Notes: generated by a model not told the origin, from the letters alone. DNA of 64,000 nucleotides from Ahaetulla prasina (GCF_028640845.1 NC_080540.1:257596958-257660957), one strand, 5' to 3'. Positions 1 to 12,510 are shown, numbered from the stretch's first letter. Numbers and translations: made by a program.

Positions 1-194
1 TGGTTATATTTTTAAGGAGATCTGCTAATTTCTAATGAACCCAAATTTAACCATTGATTATTTGAACTGATCATGTATCTTCTGGCTGAATCATTTAGTA
101 TTTGTTCAGCATTAGGGATAGTTCATATAAAAATATGTCTGAAATTCGATGTGTTGTCATGTAGACATTCATTAAGTTGGCTACTTATTGGCAG

Positions 195-311
195 GTCTTT
201 TCTGCAGATTCATCGCATACAAAGGCAGATTTGTTAGAGTCATCTACTAAGACAATCTTGCAAAAAACCAGAGTGGATTTAAATAATAAGTGTCAACAAG
301 GACATCATCAG
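195..311 (+). CDS. putative coding exon 1 of unrecognised gene
   Basis: The stretch is preceded by an acceptor-like TTGGCAG and followed by a good donor (CAG|GTAAGA). It is 117 bp, exactly 39 codons, and open only in phase 0; the other two phases contain stops. The peptide starts VFSADSSHTKADLL and ends NNKCQQGHHQ; it is polar and serine/lysine-rich, as in a disordered linker. It joins in frame to the next candidate exon 500 bp downstream. I do not recognise the family. The call rests on splice sites plus phase, not homology, and a chance open stretch of this length in AT-rich DNA is possible. Confidence 0.5.
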
Positions 312-813
312 GTAAGAAAAAACAACCAAATGTTGCTTAAGAACGGACATTGAATACTGGATGGGTTATAATAGTGGGTTTTAAAACTAAGGGTTATAAT
401 AGTGGATTATAACTAAGGGTTATAATAGTGGGTTTTTTTCTGTATGTCCACCTTCTTCAGTATAGTTGTCAGCACATCTCCACTAAAAGAATTTCTTAGT
501 TTCAAAGCTTGTACCATTGGCTAACAACCAACAGATTTGCTACGAAGGATTAAAGTATCAGCTCATGAGCCTTAATTCTCCAAATAGTTTGCCCACAGCC
601 TTACATTACAAACTAAAACATTACTTGATTGATAAAAAAAGATGGCATCTTGGTCCAAATGGAAGGAACCAATTTTAGTTGCTGAATTCATCAATAACTC
701 AACTCACTATGACAGAAATTACAGTCTATTGTCTAGTATTCTGCAACTATCATGATAGCAAATATTTCTTTACTGTCACTGCCTGGAAAATTTTCTGATG
801 AACTCATTTTTAG
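312..813 (+). other. intron between exons 1 and 2
   Basis: This is AT-rich sequence with a small repeated phrase (GGTTATAATAGTGG, several times near 363-432) and no coding or transposon signal that I can see. It would be intron 1-2 if the flanking exon calls are right. Confidence 0.35.
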
Positions 814-909
814 ATTTCACCCTTGACCCAACTATTCCATGTCCTGCGTCTTCCTGAACAAAAAAATCAGAGAGCTGATAATATAGATAATAGAGCCTTG
901 TTTGAACTT
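814..909 (+). CDS. putative coding exon 2 of unrecognised gene
   Basis: The borders are TTTTTAG| and CTT|GTAAGT, a near-consensus donor. It is 96 bp, 32 codons, phase 0 at both ends. The peptide begins ISPLTQLFHVLRLPEQ, a leucine-rich amphipathic helix, and ends NIDNRALFEL. Codon composition is mixed rather than repeat-like, and no transposon similarity was seen. It follows exon 1 after an intron of about 500 bp. Identity is unknown. Together with exon 1 this is one of the better-supported coding signals in the window. Confidence 0.55.
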
Positions 910-1555
910 GTAAGTAGGAAATGTCCCTAGATATTTGTAAGCCTCAAAAGATATATCCCAGTAGCATTTTTTACCCTTTTGATATTACAAGATTATTTTA
1001 AATCAGATAACATATTGCTCTAATCACAGTTGTAGGAGACTATTTCTAGCATGTGATACAATTTAAGATTTGTTATGGAGGTTTTAAAATCCTCATCCAT
1101 TCTTAATGAAAGTAGCTTGTCAGAACCAATAGATCTGCAGCTGGGAGATGTCATTGGACAGCACATATTTGAATAAATTAATAAAACCTCAGTAATTGAT
1201 TACTAGTGACGATGCTTACAGTTTTCATGGCAGGATCTGGAACTCTATCCATCAATTAGTGATTATATTTTGGTTGGAAGAAAGAATATGGATTGTTATT
1301 ATGGTTGGTTGCAAATTCAGCCAGATGTTTAGACTGGATTTGGAATTATTATCCACCATATTGAGTCTCTTCCAAGGAACTGGGATAGGCAGATGTTGTT
1401 GTTTGATGGTGTTAAGGGTATTGTCACGTGTGCAATTATTATTGTTAAAATGTAAATTTTGCCTCAATTCCTAATGACTCTGTGTGGTTTACAAATATAA
1501 AAACAACAAAACAGTACAAAAGAAAACAAAATCAAAGATGACATACACATCTAGA

Positions 1556-1692
1556 CACTGGTGGGATTCAGCCAGTTTGCACCACTTCGGGAGAACCGGT
1601 TGTTAACTTTCTGAGCAGTTTGATGAACTGGTTGTTGGAAGAAATCATTAGGGCAGAGAACCGGTTGTTAAATTATTTGAATACCACCGCTG
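1556..1692. mobile_element. hAT-type MITE (137 bp)
   Basis: This short non-autonomous DNA element starts CACTGGTGGGATTCA and ends in the approximate inverted complement. It is flanked by an 8-bp target duplication, CATCTAGA on the left and CATCTAGG on the right. An 8-bp duplication with CA(C/G)TG-type ends is the hAT signature. It is the same family and length as 14707-14843. There is no coding capacity. Confidence 0.85.
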
Positions 1693-2149
1693 CATCTAGG
1701 TGAAAATAAATATCAAGATCAAGAGGAAAAGAGGTTCAATTATACTCACTAAACATATCTACTCTGTTTTTTAACATATACCTTATATGAGCCATGTACT
1801 ATATAGCATATATTGTATAAACCACAGTTATCTGTAGAAAGTTTAATAATGCTTTGCTAATGAATTGCGAGATCACAAATGTGTTTTTCTATTGGAATGC
1901 TTGACATCTATATTTCTTGTGTATATTTGGAAAAAATATTGACTTGTTCATGTTGCTCCTGCTTCTATTCTTAAAATGTACAGATAGAGCATATACAAAA
2001 GATAAAACATAAAATCCAATTGCATATGTCGCATAATGCAAGAATGCACAATCTGTGGCTTCAGGATGGCATTCTGCTTTTACAAAGTCTTGAGTGTTGC
2101 TCCCAGGCAGGAAAAGAAAAGCTTATTACATAATAAAAGTAAATTTGCC

Positions 2150-2290
2150 AAAAATACACACACAAAAACAAAGACACATACCCATACACAGAGAGCAGGG
2201 TGGGCAGGCAGGGAGGGGTGAGAAAGAGAGAGGGAGAGAGGGAGGGAAGGAGGGAGGGAGGGGAGAAAGAGAGAGAGAGAGAGAGAGAGA
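2150..2290. repeat. low-complexity CA / GGGA / GA tract
   Basis: A CA-rich run (about 2156-2190) passes into GGGAGA/GGGA repeats and ends in a pure GA dinucleotide tract at about 2268-2290. Several open frames cross it on both strands, but they are products of the low complexity and not genes. Confidence 0.85.
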
Positions 2291-2412
2291 TGATGATAAA
2301 TTGCATGGAAAGTAAATACTTTGTAGATAATAAAATTTCCGGTATGAAATTCAGAGCGTGTAAAATAATAAATAAACGCATTCTCTACTGTTTCCTTTTA
2401 TTTAAGCCTTTT

Positions 2413-4302
2413 ATATTAAGTGGAAAGAGGGGCAAATAACTAAGGCAGAATATCAGCAAATAGCCCGAGCCTGTAAAGGTGAAGTGAGGAAAGCTAAGGC
2501 TCACAATGAACCAAGGCTAGTGACAAAAGTAAAAAATAACAAAAAAAGCTTCTTCCAACATGTTAAAAACAAGAAAAAAGTCAAGGAAACAATTGGCCCA
2601 TTGCTGGGAGAAAGTGGCAAGAAGATGACAAGCAACAGGGAGAAAGCAGATCTACTTAACTCATATTTTGCATCTGTCTTTACACAAAAGGAAAAAACAA
2701 TCCAACCTAACAAAAACAGCATCACAAAAAACAGATTAGGAACACAAGTTAAAATAGGAAAGAAAATGGTAAATGAACACCTGTCTACCCTAGACGAGTT
2801 CAAATCACCAGAACCGGATGGATTACACCCCAGAGTTCTGAAGGAACTGGCAGATGAGATCTCAGAACCACTGAACTATATCTTTCAAAGATCCTGGAGC
2901 ACAGGGGAGCTTCCAGAGGACTGGAAAAGAGCTGATGTAGTTCCCATCTTCAAAAAAGGAAAAAAAAACAGATCCAGGAAACTACAGACCTATCAGCCTG
3001 ACCTCAATACCGGGGAAGATTCTGGAAAAGATAATCAAGCAACAAATCAGCGAACACCTAGAAGTAAAGAAAGTAATAACCAAGAGCCAATATGGGTTTG
3101 TCAAAAACAGATCATGCCAGACTAATCTTATTGCATTCTTTGACAAAATGACAAAATTAGTAGACCAGAGAAATACTGTCGATATAATTTACTTGGACTT
3201 CAGTAAAGCATTTGATAAAGTAGATCATAACCTACTACTAGATAAAGTAGAAAAATGTGGGTTAGACAGTACCACCACCAGATGGATTCGCAACCGGCTA
3301 ACCAACCGCACTCAACGTGTAGTCCTCAATGGAACTACATCCACATGGAGGGAAGTATGCAGTGAAGTACCCCAAGGCTCTGTTTTAGGCCCAGTATTCT
3401 TCAACATCTTCATCAATCACTTGGACAGGGGGATAGATGGGGAACTCATCAAATTTTCAGATGACACCAAGCTGGCATGAATAGCCAACACTCCAGAAGA
3501 TAGACTCAAGTTACAGAAGGATCTTGACAGACTTGAACATTGGGCACTATCTAACAAAATGAAATTCAACAGTGAAAAAAGTAAGGTTCTACATTTAGGC
3601 CAAAAAAACAAAATGCACAGGTACCAGATATGTGGTACCTTGCTCAATAGTAGTACCTGTGAGAGGGATCTTGGAGTCCTAGTGGACAACCATTTAGATA
3701 TGAGCCAGCAGTGTGCAGCAGCTGCTTAAAAAGCCTACACAGTTCTGGGCTGCATAAACAGAGGGATAGAATCAAGATCACGCGAAGTGTTAGTACCACT
3801 TTATAATGCCTTGGTAAGGCCACACTTGGAATACTGCATTCAGTTTTGAGACTCTAGAAAGAGTGCAGAGAAGAGCAACAAAGATGATTAGAGGACTGGA
3901 GGCTAAAACATATGAAGAACAGTTGCTGGAACTGAGTGTATCTAGTTTGATGAAAGGAAGGACTAGGGGTGACTTGATAGCAGTGTTCTAATATCTCAGG
4001 GGTTGCCACAAAGAAGAGGGAGTCGGGCTGTTCTCCAAAACACCTGAGGTTGGAACAAGAAGCAATGGGTGGAAACTGATCAAGGAAAGAAGCAACTTAG
4101 AACTAAGGAGAAATTTCCTGACAGTTAGAACAATCAATAAGTGGAACAACTTGCCTGCAGAAGTTGTGAATGCTCCAACAATGGAAATTTTTAAGAAAAT
4201 GTTGGATAACCATTTGTCTGAGATGGTGTAGGGTTTCCTGCCTGGGTAGGGGGTTGGACTAGAAGGCCTCCAAGATCCAACTCTGTTGTTATTATTATTA
4301 TT
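2413..4302 (+). mobile_element. CR1 LINE, 5'-truncated, broken ORF2
   Basis: This encodes the reverse-transcriptase half of a CR1 ORF2. Visible landmarks are SPEPDGLHPRVLKELADEIS (upstream RT region, about 2808-2867), [14 protein letters not shown] (about 3190-3231), VPQGSVLGP (about 3370) and FSDDTK in place of the usual FADDTK (about 3456). The frame is broken by an A-run slip near 2960, by TGA at 3478 and TAA at about 3727, and by a 31-bp deletion near 3847 relative to the copy at 8529. The 3' end has the CR1-type GGTTGGACTAGAAGGCCTCC block and finishes in a TTATTA microsatellite. It is non-functional and lies inside a presumed host intron. Confidence 0.9.
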
Positions 4303-5797
4303 ATATGCTGAGAAAGAAGCTAGGAAGACAAAAGAGAAAAAGAAAGATAAACATTTTAAATGATTCTGTGAAGACAAAAAAGGCTAGGCCAACAAAGCCA
4401 ATGTTAGTATGTAATCATTAATAACCAAGTTATACTATAGCTTTCTTTCATAGAGCCAGTGAATGATTCCAAAGCCATTTAGCTCTGTATCTTTTTGTAT
4501 ACTTTATGAAAGTGAATCAATCTCATTAGCCTGGTTTTATTTTTTTGCTTCATTCATTCAAGAAGTTCCCAATTCTTTTATATACAAAAAAAATTATAAT
4601 TGTCAATTACATGACTTTACATTCTAATAAGCATTGTTATGAATAAAAAGTACATTTGTTTTGTGAACTGAGATATTAATTCCTGAGAAAATGATATCAG
4701 CAGTTTTATCACAATGTACTTGTATTACACAGCATATACTTTCAAGGTGTTTTTTTCCCCTTCATTTTAATGAAATACAATAATGTGGCATTAATTTTAC
4801 CTTGATTACTTGAATCCAGTTACCAAACTAATGAATCTAGTTGGACTGCTGAATGATACAAAAGTAAAAAAGAATTGTAGGTTGTGATTTGAAGGTCAGC
4901 CTTTGCAGTTGATTAATATCATTTGGGAACCAATTCAGATATAAACCATAACAGGGATGTTAAAATAGAAATCTTTCTCTCATTCTCCATGCTTAAATCT
5001 TTTATATAATTTATATAAAGATTATTATATTAACATATATGGAGGTTGCAGTGTGATTAATCAGGTCCAGTTCTATACCTAATCACCTTTAGACAGTGAC
5101 CTGGGGTGCCAAATTTTATGGGGCACCAAAATTGAAAAGATTTCTAAATAAACAATATGAATATAAAATCTATTGATTTTCCTTGTTGCTCTGAATGTTT
5201 TCTTTCTACACTTTTCAAAAGCACTCGTCACAAAATCAGTTGAGTGGTAGTAATTAGCACATTAATCAGACCTTGCTAGTCATGAAAAACGGGTTATTAT
5301 TACAACCATTGATCTATGGAAGCTGATCATATGAAGCAAGACCAAGGTCTGATAGGGAGAGAAGGAGCAAATTGAGTGGCTATCAGATTGTTGAAGTTAT
5401 CCCCAGAAAAGTACCGGTAGTAAAAGTGCAGTTTGTGTGACACTGCACCTGCTTGAGGGTTAAATGTAATTGTACAGAATTGTTGCCATGTGGTAACAAT
5501 GGGCTCTGATACAATTATTTGCTCTGATTCATAGGACATAAGGTGAACATGTCCAAACAAAAAAGAAAAAAAAATTCCCAGAGCTGAAAATTGTAAGTTC
5601 AAAAACACAAAGTAAAAAAGAAACAAGAGGGCATCTTTTTAAAATTGCTACCAAAATCAGATGATGAGCCAGTGCCTAGCAGGCAACCAAAAATTTTATG
5701 TATTTATTTATTAATCACATTTACATGGTCGCCCATCTCATGGAAAGTGACTCTGAGCTGCATATAACAATCCGGTAAAACAAATGACTGCCTAGAG
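4303..5797. other. AT-rich intronic sequence, no feature recognised
   Basis: I saw no open exon with splice borders, no transposon end and no RNA gene here. There are only scattered A/T runs. Confidence 0.3.
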
Positions 5798-5932
5798 CAG
5801 GAGTGTCAAACTCGTGTCATCATGGCAGCATCATGTGACATATCGGGACTGTTTCCCCCTTCACTAAACTGGGCATGGGCTTGGCCAGAGCATGATGCAT
5901 CCAGCCTGCAGGCCGTGAGTTTGACAGCCCTG
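5798..5932. mobile_element. hAT-type MITE (135 bp)
   Basis: The terminal inverted repeats are CAGGAGTGTCAAACTC and GAGTTTGACAGCCCTG. A perfect 8-bp target duplication, GCCTAGAG, lies at 5790-5797 and 5933-5940. The element at 42882-43013 looks like an older relative with the same GTGTCAAA/TTTGACA ends. Confidence 0.85.
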
Positions 5933-6126
5933 GCCTAGAGCATCAAAATGTGTAGAGCTGGTCCTGGCTTAATTCAAGATATATTTCTAAGTACTATAGA
6001 ACTGGTATTCCAAAAATCAGACCAATCACAATATATTTTATAAATTAGTATATTTTTTGGGAGTGAAATGTTACTATGCTTAGGATTGTTCAAAGGTCAA
6101 CACATCAAACAAAGATACTTTTTCAA

Positions 6127-6200
6127 GAGGCAACTGGACTTTCTTGTTTTTCTTTGAAGACGTTTTGCTCCTCATCCAAGAAACTTCTTCAACATCAAAC
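6127..6200. mobile_element. fold-back element fragment
   Basis: This carries the phrase found at the ends of the fold-back elements at 18785, 28457 and 29704 (ACTGGACTTTCTTG, then GAAGACGTTTTGC, then CATCCAAGAA), here as one arm only. It has no coding capacity. Confidence 0.6.
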
Positions 6201-6466
6201 AAGCGTTTAGAAGAAGATTGCAACCAATTAAAACATTTAATGAAATGTATACAATAAATATTTATGAGGCCTGAATTTTGTTACACCCTTTATATAATTG
6301 AATAAAATATGATGTTAAAAACAAATTCTAAATTTATCTATTAATTAAATTTCTATACTGCCCATCTCACCTAAGTGACTATAGGAGGAGAAGAGGTAGA
6401 GAGCCTGGGGACAGAGTCAAGAGAAGACCAGTGAGTGATTTAAATGTAGATGACTTATAGAATTGA

Positions 6467-6695
6467 TGTAAATCCTCAATTTACGAGTGTAATTGGGATT
6501 AGCAATCCAGTTGGTAGTCACTATAGTTGTAAATCCATGGTTGTTAAACAAATGCTGTGGTTGTTAAGTGAACATTTGAATGGGCTTTTTTTTTTTGCCA
6601 GAAACAACTATTAGAGACTCTAAAGCACTCAGTCTATGTCCATCATCATTCCAGTCATAAAACAACCATTGTAAGTTGAGGACTACATATATCTT
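6467..6695. mobile_element. short interspersed DNA repeat (MITE-like), diverged
   Basis: The stretch opens with AATCCTCAATTTACGA and closes with GTAAGTTGAGGACTACAT, imperfect inverted complements. Inside are repeated GGTTGTTAA / GTTGTTAAGTGAA phrases. The layout matches a MITE type I recall as common in snakes. No target duplication was seen. It ends 14 bp before candidate exon 3. Confidence 0.5.
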
Positions 6696-6709
6696 TCTTG
6701 TGCATTCAG

Positions 6710-6775
6710 ATGGCCAACCTTGAATGGATGTTTCCTCCAAATAGTATCCATGCAGGAAAGGCGGGGTTGAAGAAG
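6710..6775 (+). CDS. putative coding exon 3 of unrecognised gene
   Basis: The acceptor is a pyrimidine-rich CTTTCTTGTGCATTCAG| and the donor is AAG|GTAAGT, close to consensus. The 66 bp give 22 codons open only in phase 0; both other phases stop. The peptide starts MANLEWMFPPNSIHAG and ends KAGLKK. It fits in frame after exon 2. The exon is short, so the open frame alone carries little weight; the good splice borders and the matching phase are the support. Function is unknown. Confidence 0.45.
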
Positions 6776-7599
6776 GTAAGTAAGCAACTATGGCCCCTCA
6801 AATACTGCCCCGTTGTATAGGCATGAGATGTTAGCACATGTACAAATGACCTTTGACCATGCTGTTACAACCACAGTCCTGCCTTTTGAACACAAACATT
6901 CTTGACTCCAGTGCTCACTTTGCAACTCTTACATAGGGGAGGGAATGGCTTCTGTTCATCACACTTCTTTAACAGAACATTATGAAGCCTCATCAAAGCA
7001 AAATGTGCCTTGAAAGGTCTTGGCAACTTATGCCTATGTTCCTGCCTTATAATGTCAAGAGCCAAATGATAGAGCTCTTGACATTTGTGCTCTTCTACAA
7101 ATACCAGTGCAAACGCATAAGGTAATTCAAATTATATTACATTTGCCATTGCTTTGCTTTGCTGTGTTTGCCAATCCTCTCAGGCTTTATAAGGTGCATA
7201 GCAACATGTGCGCAGGAAAGTGGCATTCAATATATTTATGGACTGTTCTTTAGTGTTTTATGTGGCCAACATAAATATAAAAAGTAGGACGTTTTACTGA
7301 ATGAAGTTAGCTGGTATTATTTGATCAGGACTCCTGTTGGAACAGAATAACTGAAAGGCCTTGGTATTAAACATACAAAAATGTAAAAAGGATCTGTTCA
7401 AGTGAGTTACTGTGAAAAGAACTAAATTCTTGCTTTCATTTCTATGGAGCCTTTACTTCTATGAAAAGAAGTACTTTTACTTTACTTTTATTCAGGTGTG
7501 TTACTTGACACTGAGATCAAAATATTTTCAAGGCCATTCTAGACAAGGAAATACTTATCAAGCGCTAACTGGGAAATATTTCTACATAGTGGTATAACT

Positions 7600-8396
7600 A
7601 TACCAAATTGGCAAGAACAAGAAAAACTGGGCAAAAGATAAAGTTAACAAAAAGCAGGCTGTAATGAGGAGTTTGATCATTGTGAACCAAATCGATAGTA
7701 AGATAATTGCTGTTAGATGTCACTGAAATCATGTGGGGAAAAAAGTCAGCCACACTTTAATTTTAGCTCTATTAATTTCATTGAGAATTAGGAGCATGTA
7801 TTATATAATCCCAACAAAAAATGACTGAATGTAAGATGAATTCCCTTGACAAAAAATATGATTAGACATGGAAAAATATAAAAGAAACATTAACCAATAT
7901 AAAAAGGTCTTCCCATTTTAAGATAATTATTAGAGAGGAGGTACATCCAAATAAAATTTTAAAAGTTATTTTATTTACCCAATTTTTTATTGGGTAACTA
8001 AAATAACTTCATTAGGATCTAATTCATGTTTGTTTATGTTTATTATTTCCTCTACGTCTACATTTCTTCTATATATCCAACTTCAGCTGAATAATTACAG
8101 CTAAATTGAAATCAACTGCATATTTATCAGCCCAAGTAATATGGCGCAAAAGAGAACAATAGTTATTTTTTATAAAATTGCAGCTAAATTCAAAAGTTAA
8201 ATGAAAAACATTCTAGGTTATATATAGTAAACACACAACAAGCTTTTGGTTCAACACTGGGTTTTTGTTTTTTTCATTTTATGAATATTGAGTCCTGTAG
8301 TTTTTTAAAAAAAAATCTATTTTGGAGTTCTGAAGCGTTCTCCCAAATAAATTAGGCTGACAACTGAAATCAGAAGAAGGAAAAAATAAATGAAGA
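7600..8396. other. AT-rich sequence, no feature recognised
   Basis: No exon, transposon end or RNA gene was recognised. Homopolymer A and T runs are frequent. Confidence 0.3.
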
Positions 8397-8528
8397 TTGT
8401 CTCTTAATCCTGAAAGCAGAAGTTTCATAATGGAACTTTGTTTAGATTATTCATACTGCAAAATGTTTAAAATGCTATACAGAAAATGCACAAAATATAC
8501 TTTTAATTTTTTTTACATTTTTATATTT

Positions 8529-9290
8529 CTACATTTAGGCCAAAAAAACAAAATGCACCAGTACCGTATATGTGGTACCTTGCTCAATAGTAGTACCTGT
8601 GAGAGGGATCTTGGAGTCCTAGTGGATAACCATTTAGATATGAGCCAGCAGTGTGCAGCAGCTGTTAAAAAAGCCAACACAGTTCTGGGCTGCATAAACA
8701 GAGGGATAGAATCAAGATCACGTGAAGTGTTAGTGCCACTTTATAATGCCTTGGTAAGGCCACACTTGGAATATTGCATCCAGTTTTGGTCGCCACGATG
8801 TAAAAAAGATGTTGAGACTCTAGAAAGAGTGCAGAGAAGAGCAACAAAGATGATTAGGGGACTGGAGGCTAAAACATATGAAGAACAGTTGCAGGAACTG
8901 GGTATGTCTAGTTTAACAAAAAGAAGGACTAGGGGAGACATGATAGCTGTGTTCCAATATCTCAGGGGCTGCCACAAAGAAGAGGGAGTCGGGCTGTTCA
9001 CCAAAGCACCTGAGGGTAGAACAAGAAGCAATGGGTGGAAACTGATCAAAGAAAGAAGCAACTTAGAACTAAGGAGAAATTTCCTGACAGTTAGAACAAT
9101 TAATAAGTGGAACGACTTGCCTTCAGAAGTTGTGAATGCTCCAACACTGGAAATTTTTAAGAAAATGTTGGATAACCATCTGACTGAGATGGTGTAGGGT
9201 TTCCTGCCTGGGCAGGGGGTTGGACTAGAAGGCCTCCAAGGTCCCTTCCAACTCTGATGTTATGTTATGTTATGTTATATGAGACTTTCA
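8529..9290 (+). mobile_element. CR1 LINE 3' end with open C-terminal ORF2
   Basis: This 5'-truncated CR1 begins abruptly at CTACATTTAGGCC. It keeps the C-terminal part of ORF2 open to its natural stop at 9195, including [38 protein letters not shown] and [16 protein letters not shown]. The 3' UTR has GGTTGGACTAGAAGGCCTCC and ends in TTATG repeats. It is very similar to 3589-4290 of the first CR1 but keeps the 31 bp missing there. An open frame to the stop suggests a fairly recent insertion. It lacks the RT catalytic region, so it is inert. Confidence 0.9.
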
Positions 9291-10549
9291 GGAACAGTTT
9301 AGTTAATGGATGAGACACACATATGAAATAAATAATTATCCCTGTGATAATAAATAAAATCATTTTCAAAACATCAATTCATTTCAGATAATTGATCCTG
9401 CTTGATTTGCCAGCTTGAATTGGTTTAGAAAATCAATCCTATTTCATCTAGCAGTTTGAATCAAACAATCCAGTTCAACTAATTTGGTTTGGATTTCCAA
9501 CATGTTTCACAAAAAGATGTTTCTTGGCATGCGTAGAAGCATCTGAATTGTCTGAATCTATTTGGAGGTCTCTAATTTGATTCAATGACTCAATATGACT
9601 TTCTAATTCTATTTGAAAATCAATACAATTTGAAGATTCAATTACTTGTTAGTAAATCAAATTTCCACATTAAAGTTTTACAAAATTTTAGAAATTCTGA
9701 TGACCTGCCAGTTTTCACTTGCATGAAAAAGAAGGGAGTTTACCTGCACATTTACTAGACAATTTGGGAATAGTTGTCAAATTAAGTCTGTACTTAAGAC
9801 AACTTCAGTTTTAATCAGAGATTAACCCATTCCTTCCTGAATCAGGTATAAGGGAAAACTATTGTTATTAAAGAATCTTGGATTTTTTTGGGGGGTGGGT
9901 GGAATTAAGACAATTCATATGCTTCTGTGCATGTAAATAAATTCATCTTAGCAAATTGAACTGGATCAATTATCTGAACAGAATCAATTATTTGAAATGA
10001 ATTTTGTCTGAATTACACTGAGATAATTACCACTTTGTATTGACTATTTCTTCATATAACTGAGCTCTTCCTAAAAGTCTCTTATATTTGCATATGAAAA
10101 AAAAAACCTGAAGAATAATTCCCCACTTCTAAGAACTCTGAATTTTAGACTGCTCTACACAGGAATATGTTGTCCATTTTTCATTCAAACAAAAACAAGA
10201 AGTAATATCAATAAATAGGCTGTAAACACCCATCCACTTTTGATTCCCCCCCCCACTCCTCAATTCTTTCAATCTGTTACTGTGAAATACCAACTCTACC
10301 AGGTAGATCAGATGGGGAATCAACTCCATAGTAAGGCTAAAACTATTTTTATTGGGAGTGGTTATAATAACAGAATCTTCCAAGTTTGCTTGTGCTGTAT
10401 CTCCTTCCCATCTCATACTCATGTGAATGAAGGAGATGTCTGAGCTTTTCTTTTCTGCTTGTTTGGGACTTATGTTTTCCCCTTGTCAATGTAACCTGTA
10501 ACCAATTTAATAATCTATCAACATCAAAGACACACACACACACACACTT
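9291..10549. other. AT-rich intronic sequence, no feature recognised
   Basis: Many TTGAAT/AATTCA-like words occur between 9370 and 9660, giving a loose self-similar texture but no countable repeat unit. A CA dinucleotide run sits at 10531-10547. No coding evidence was seen. Confidence 0.3.
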
Positions 10550-10700
10550 CAGTGGTGGGTTGCCCCCATTTTGGACCGGTTCTTGTGAACTGGTAGTAAA
10601 ACTGGGGGGAGGCTCCACCCACCACCCTGATGTCATCAGGAAGCTTCTGCATGAGATCCCGCTGCAAACCGGTAGTAAAGGTAAGTAGAACCCAGCCCTG
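10550..10700. mobile_element. hAT-type MITE (151 bp)
   Basis: It starts CAGTGGTGGGTTGC and ends GAACCCAGCCCTG, with ACACACTT before it and ACACACAT after it as a near-perfect 8-bp duplication inside a CA tract. The interior has the ACCGGTTC / ACCGGTAGT phrases typical of this family in the window. Confidence 0.75.
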
Positions 10701-10854
10701 ACACACATTTATGTATGTGTATTTGGGAGGATGGAGTCAATGGCTGTGGGGAATAGGGGACATCGGAAAAAATTGCTTTTTTTTTCTTCCAGGTTGGATG
10801 GTAGCAGTATGGCCGGTGTACTGCAGTTAATAGTGGTATGATTTGGATCTGTTT

Positions 10855-12465
10855 TCTGGTTTAATCTTGTAAGATCTGAGGAATTGGACAGAGTCCTCCC
10901 AACTGTACATTATACCCAGATAAGGCCATCTGGAAGATGATATTTGGCTAGATCCAAGAAGTGGTGAATTTTTGTTGAATGAGGGAGTGGTCCTAGTAAT
11001 GCTTAAGGAGGCAGTAGTCACTTTCTCTTTAAGAAACCATTGCTGGATCCTATTGCATTGGAAAAACATCCGTCTTATCTCTAACCTTTCCTTTTAGAGA
11101 AGATTGTTGAAAAGGTGTTTGCATAGCAGCTTTAAAAGGCCATGGAGGAAGTGGGTTATTTAGAATCGCTTCAGTTGGGTTCCAAGCCTGGGTATGGGAA
11201 CAAAACACTATTGATTGCACTTGTAGATGATCTCTGGTGGGTTCAAGAAATGTGTAGAGCATCCATTCTCTGCCTTCTTTATCTCTTAGTAGCCATCAGG
11301 TTCACTGATTTTGGCACAATGTTGTGGAGGTTCTTTTTCTTCCTCCAAGGGCAGTTTCAATCAGTGTTGTTAAGAAATAAGAGACATGACTGAAGACCCT
11401 TTCTCCATGCTTAGTATCTACACGAAACCATTAGGTGGGATCATGCTCTGGTGCAGGATTAGGTATCATTGGTACTCCAGGTTGACCAAGTAATATTGGT
11501 GAGTTTCCTTCTCAGTGCCTAGAGGCTGTGAGGATCTAGATGGGGAAGAACTGACTTCAATTCAGCCATAGCAGGAGTAAGTTTGGATTTTAACCATCCC
11601 TGCATCTGGAGATTTTTCATTTTTGATTTTCAATGGGGAGGCACTGCCCCAGAAAAAAAAATGTACAGTTTGGGGCTTCTTCTAATTTTGTGGTCTCTGT
11701 TTGAAGAGTAAGAAGTAGCCAAAATCAGGAGGGCTTTTCCACAGATTTATCTTGTGCGCCAGTTGTACCTTTTCCTGGATTAGGCATCATTGCTCACAAT
11801 CATTCATGTCCTGATCATTTTCTGAACTGATTACTGCAATATTCTTTATGTGGGACTGAAAACCACTCAGAAGCTGCAGCTGGTCAGGAATGAAGCACTA
11901 TGTGCAATTAAGAACACACTTTGGTACATCCCGATTACACACTGCTCCATGATCTGCAATGGTTCCCATTAAGCTTCTGAGTGCAATTCAACGTACTGAT
12001 AACTATCACTAAAGTCCATCATGGCAGGCTATTTATGAGAGAATTAGTTTTACCAATTCTGGTTACCCAGTTCTGACAGGGTCTACTCTGGATCCCATCT
12101 ATTAAGGAAATCTATCTGGTGAGACCCAGGAAACATCCCTTTCGAATAATCTCTCTATTGCAGTGCTATCCCTAGATGAATATACTGTAGATTCATTGAC
12201 ATTCATGTGTAGCCATTATCCTATTGGTATTTTGTAAATCCTGGATGTTGTCCTAGCATGGGGCCTGTAAATTGGGTGAGCCCATCACTGTGATTTTCTT
12301 AGACCTGGCTGTGACTATGTGCTTAAATTGATTGCCCTAGGGTGCCTCTATCTTATTGTTGTATCACTTTGTTTATTGACAGTATTTCTCATCTTTGTTT
12401 TGTTGAATTTTATTCCTATGTCATGATTGTGAAATTGGTGGCTTTATTAAATAAATAAGTCAAAT
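10855..12465 (+). mobile_element. L2-like LINE, strongly decayed
   Basis: Fragments of a LINE reverse transcriptase can be read through many stops and frameshifts. They are SLQLGSKPGYGNKTLLIALV (about 11168-11227), a GQFQSVLL piece near 11353, and further on DYCNILYVGL followed by TTQKLQLVRNEAL (about 11830-11905). These are typical of the palm and downstream region of L2-type elements. No intact frame remains. It ends within 50 bp of candidate exon 4. Confidence 0.7.
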
Positions 12466-12510
12466 GTTTTCATGCTATTTTAATCTCTCAACTCTAAAAT
12501 GGCTCACAAG

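Noticed and set aside
7496..7591. Possible extra exon (acceptor TTTACTTTTATTCAG, 32 open codons VCYLTLRSKYFQG...KYFYIV, donor-like GTATAAC).
   Set aside because: The acceptor is good and phase would be 0-0, but the peptide is not clearly protein-like, the donor is weak, and the open frame continues upstream through the acceptor. Not strong enough to list.
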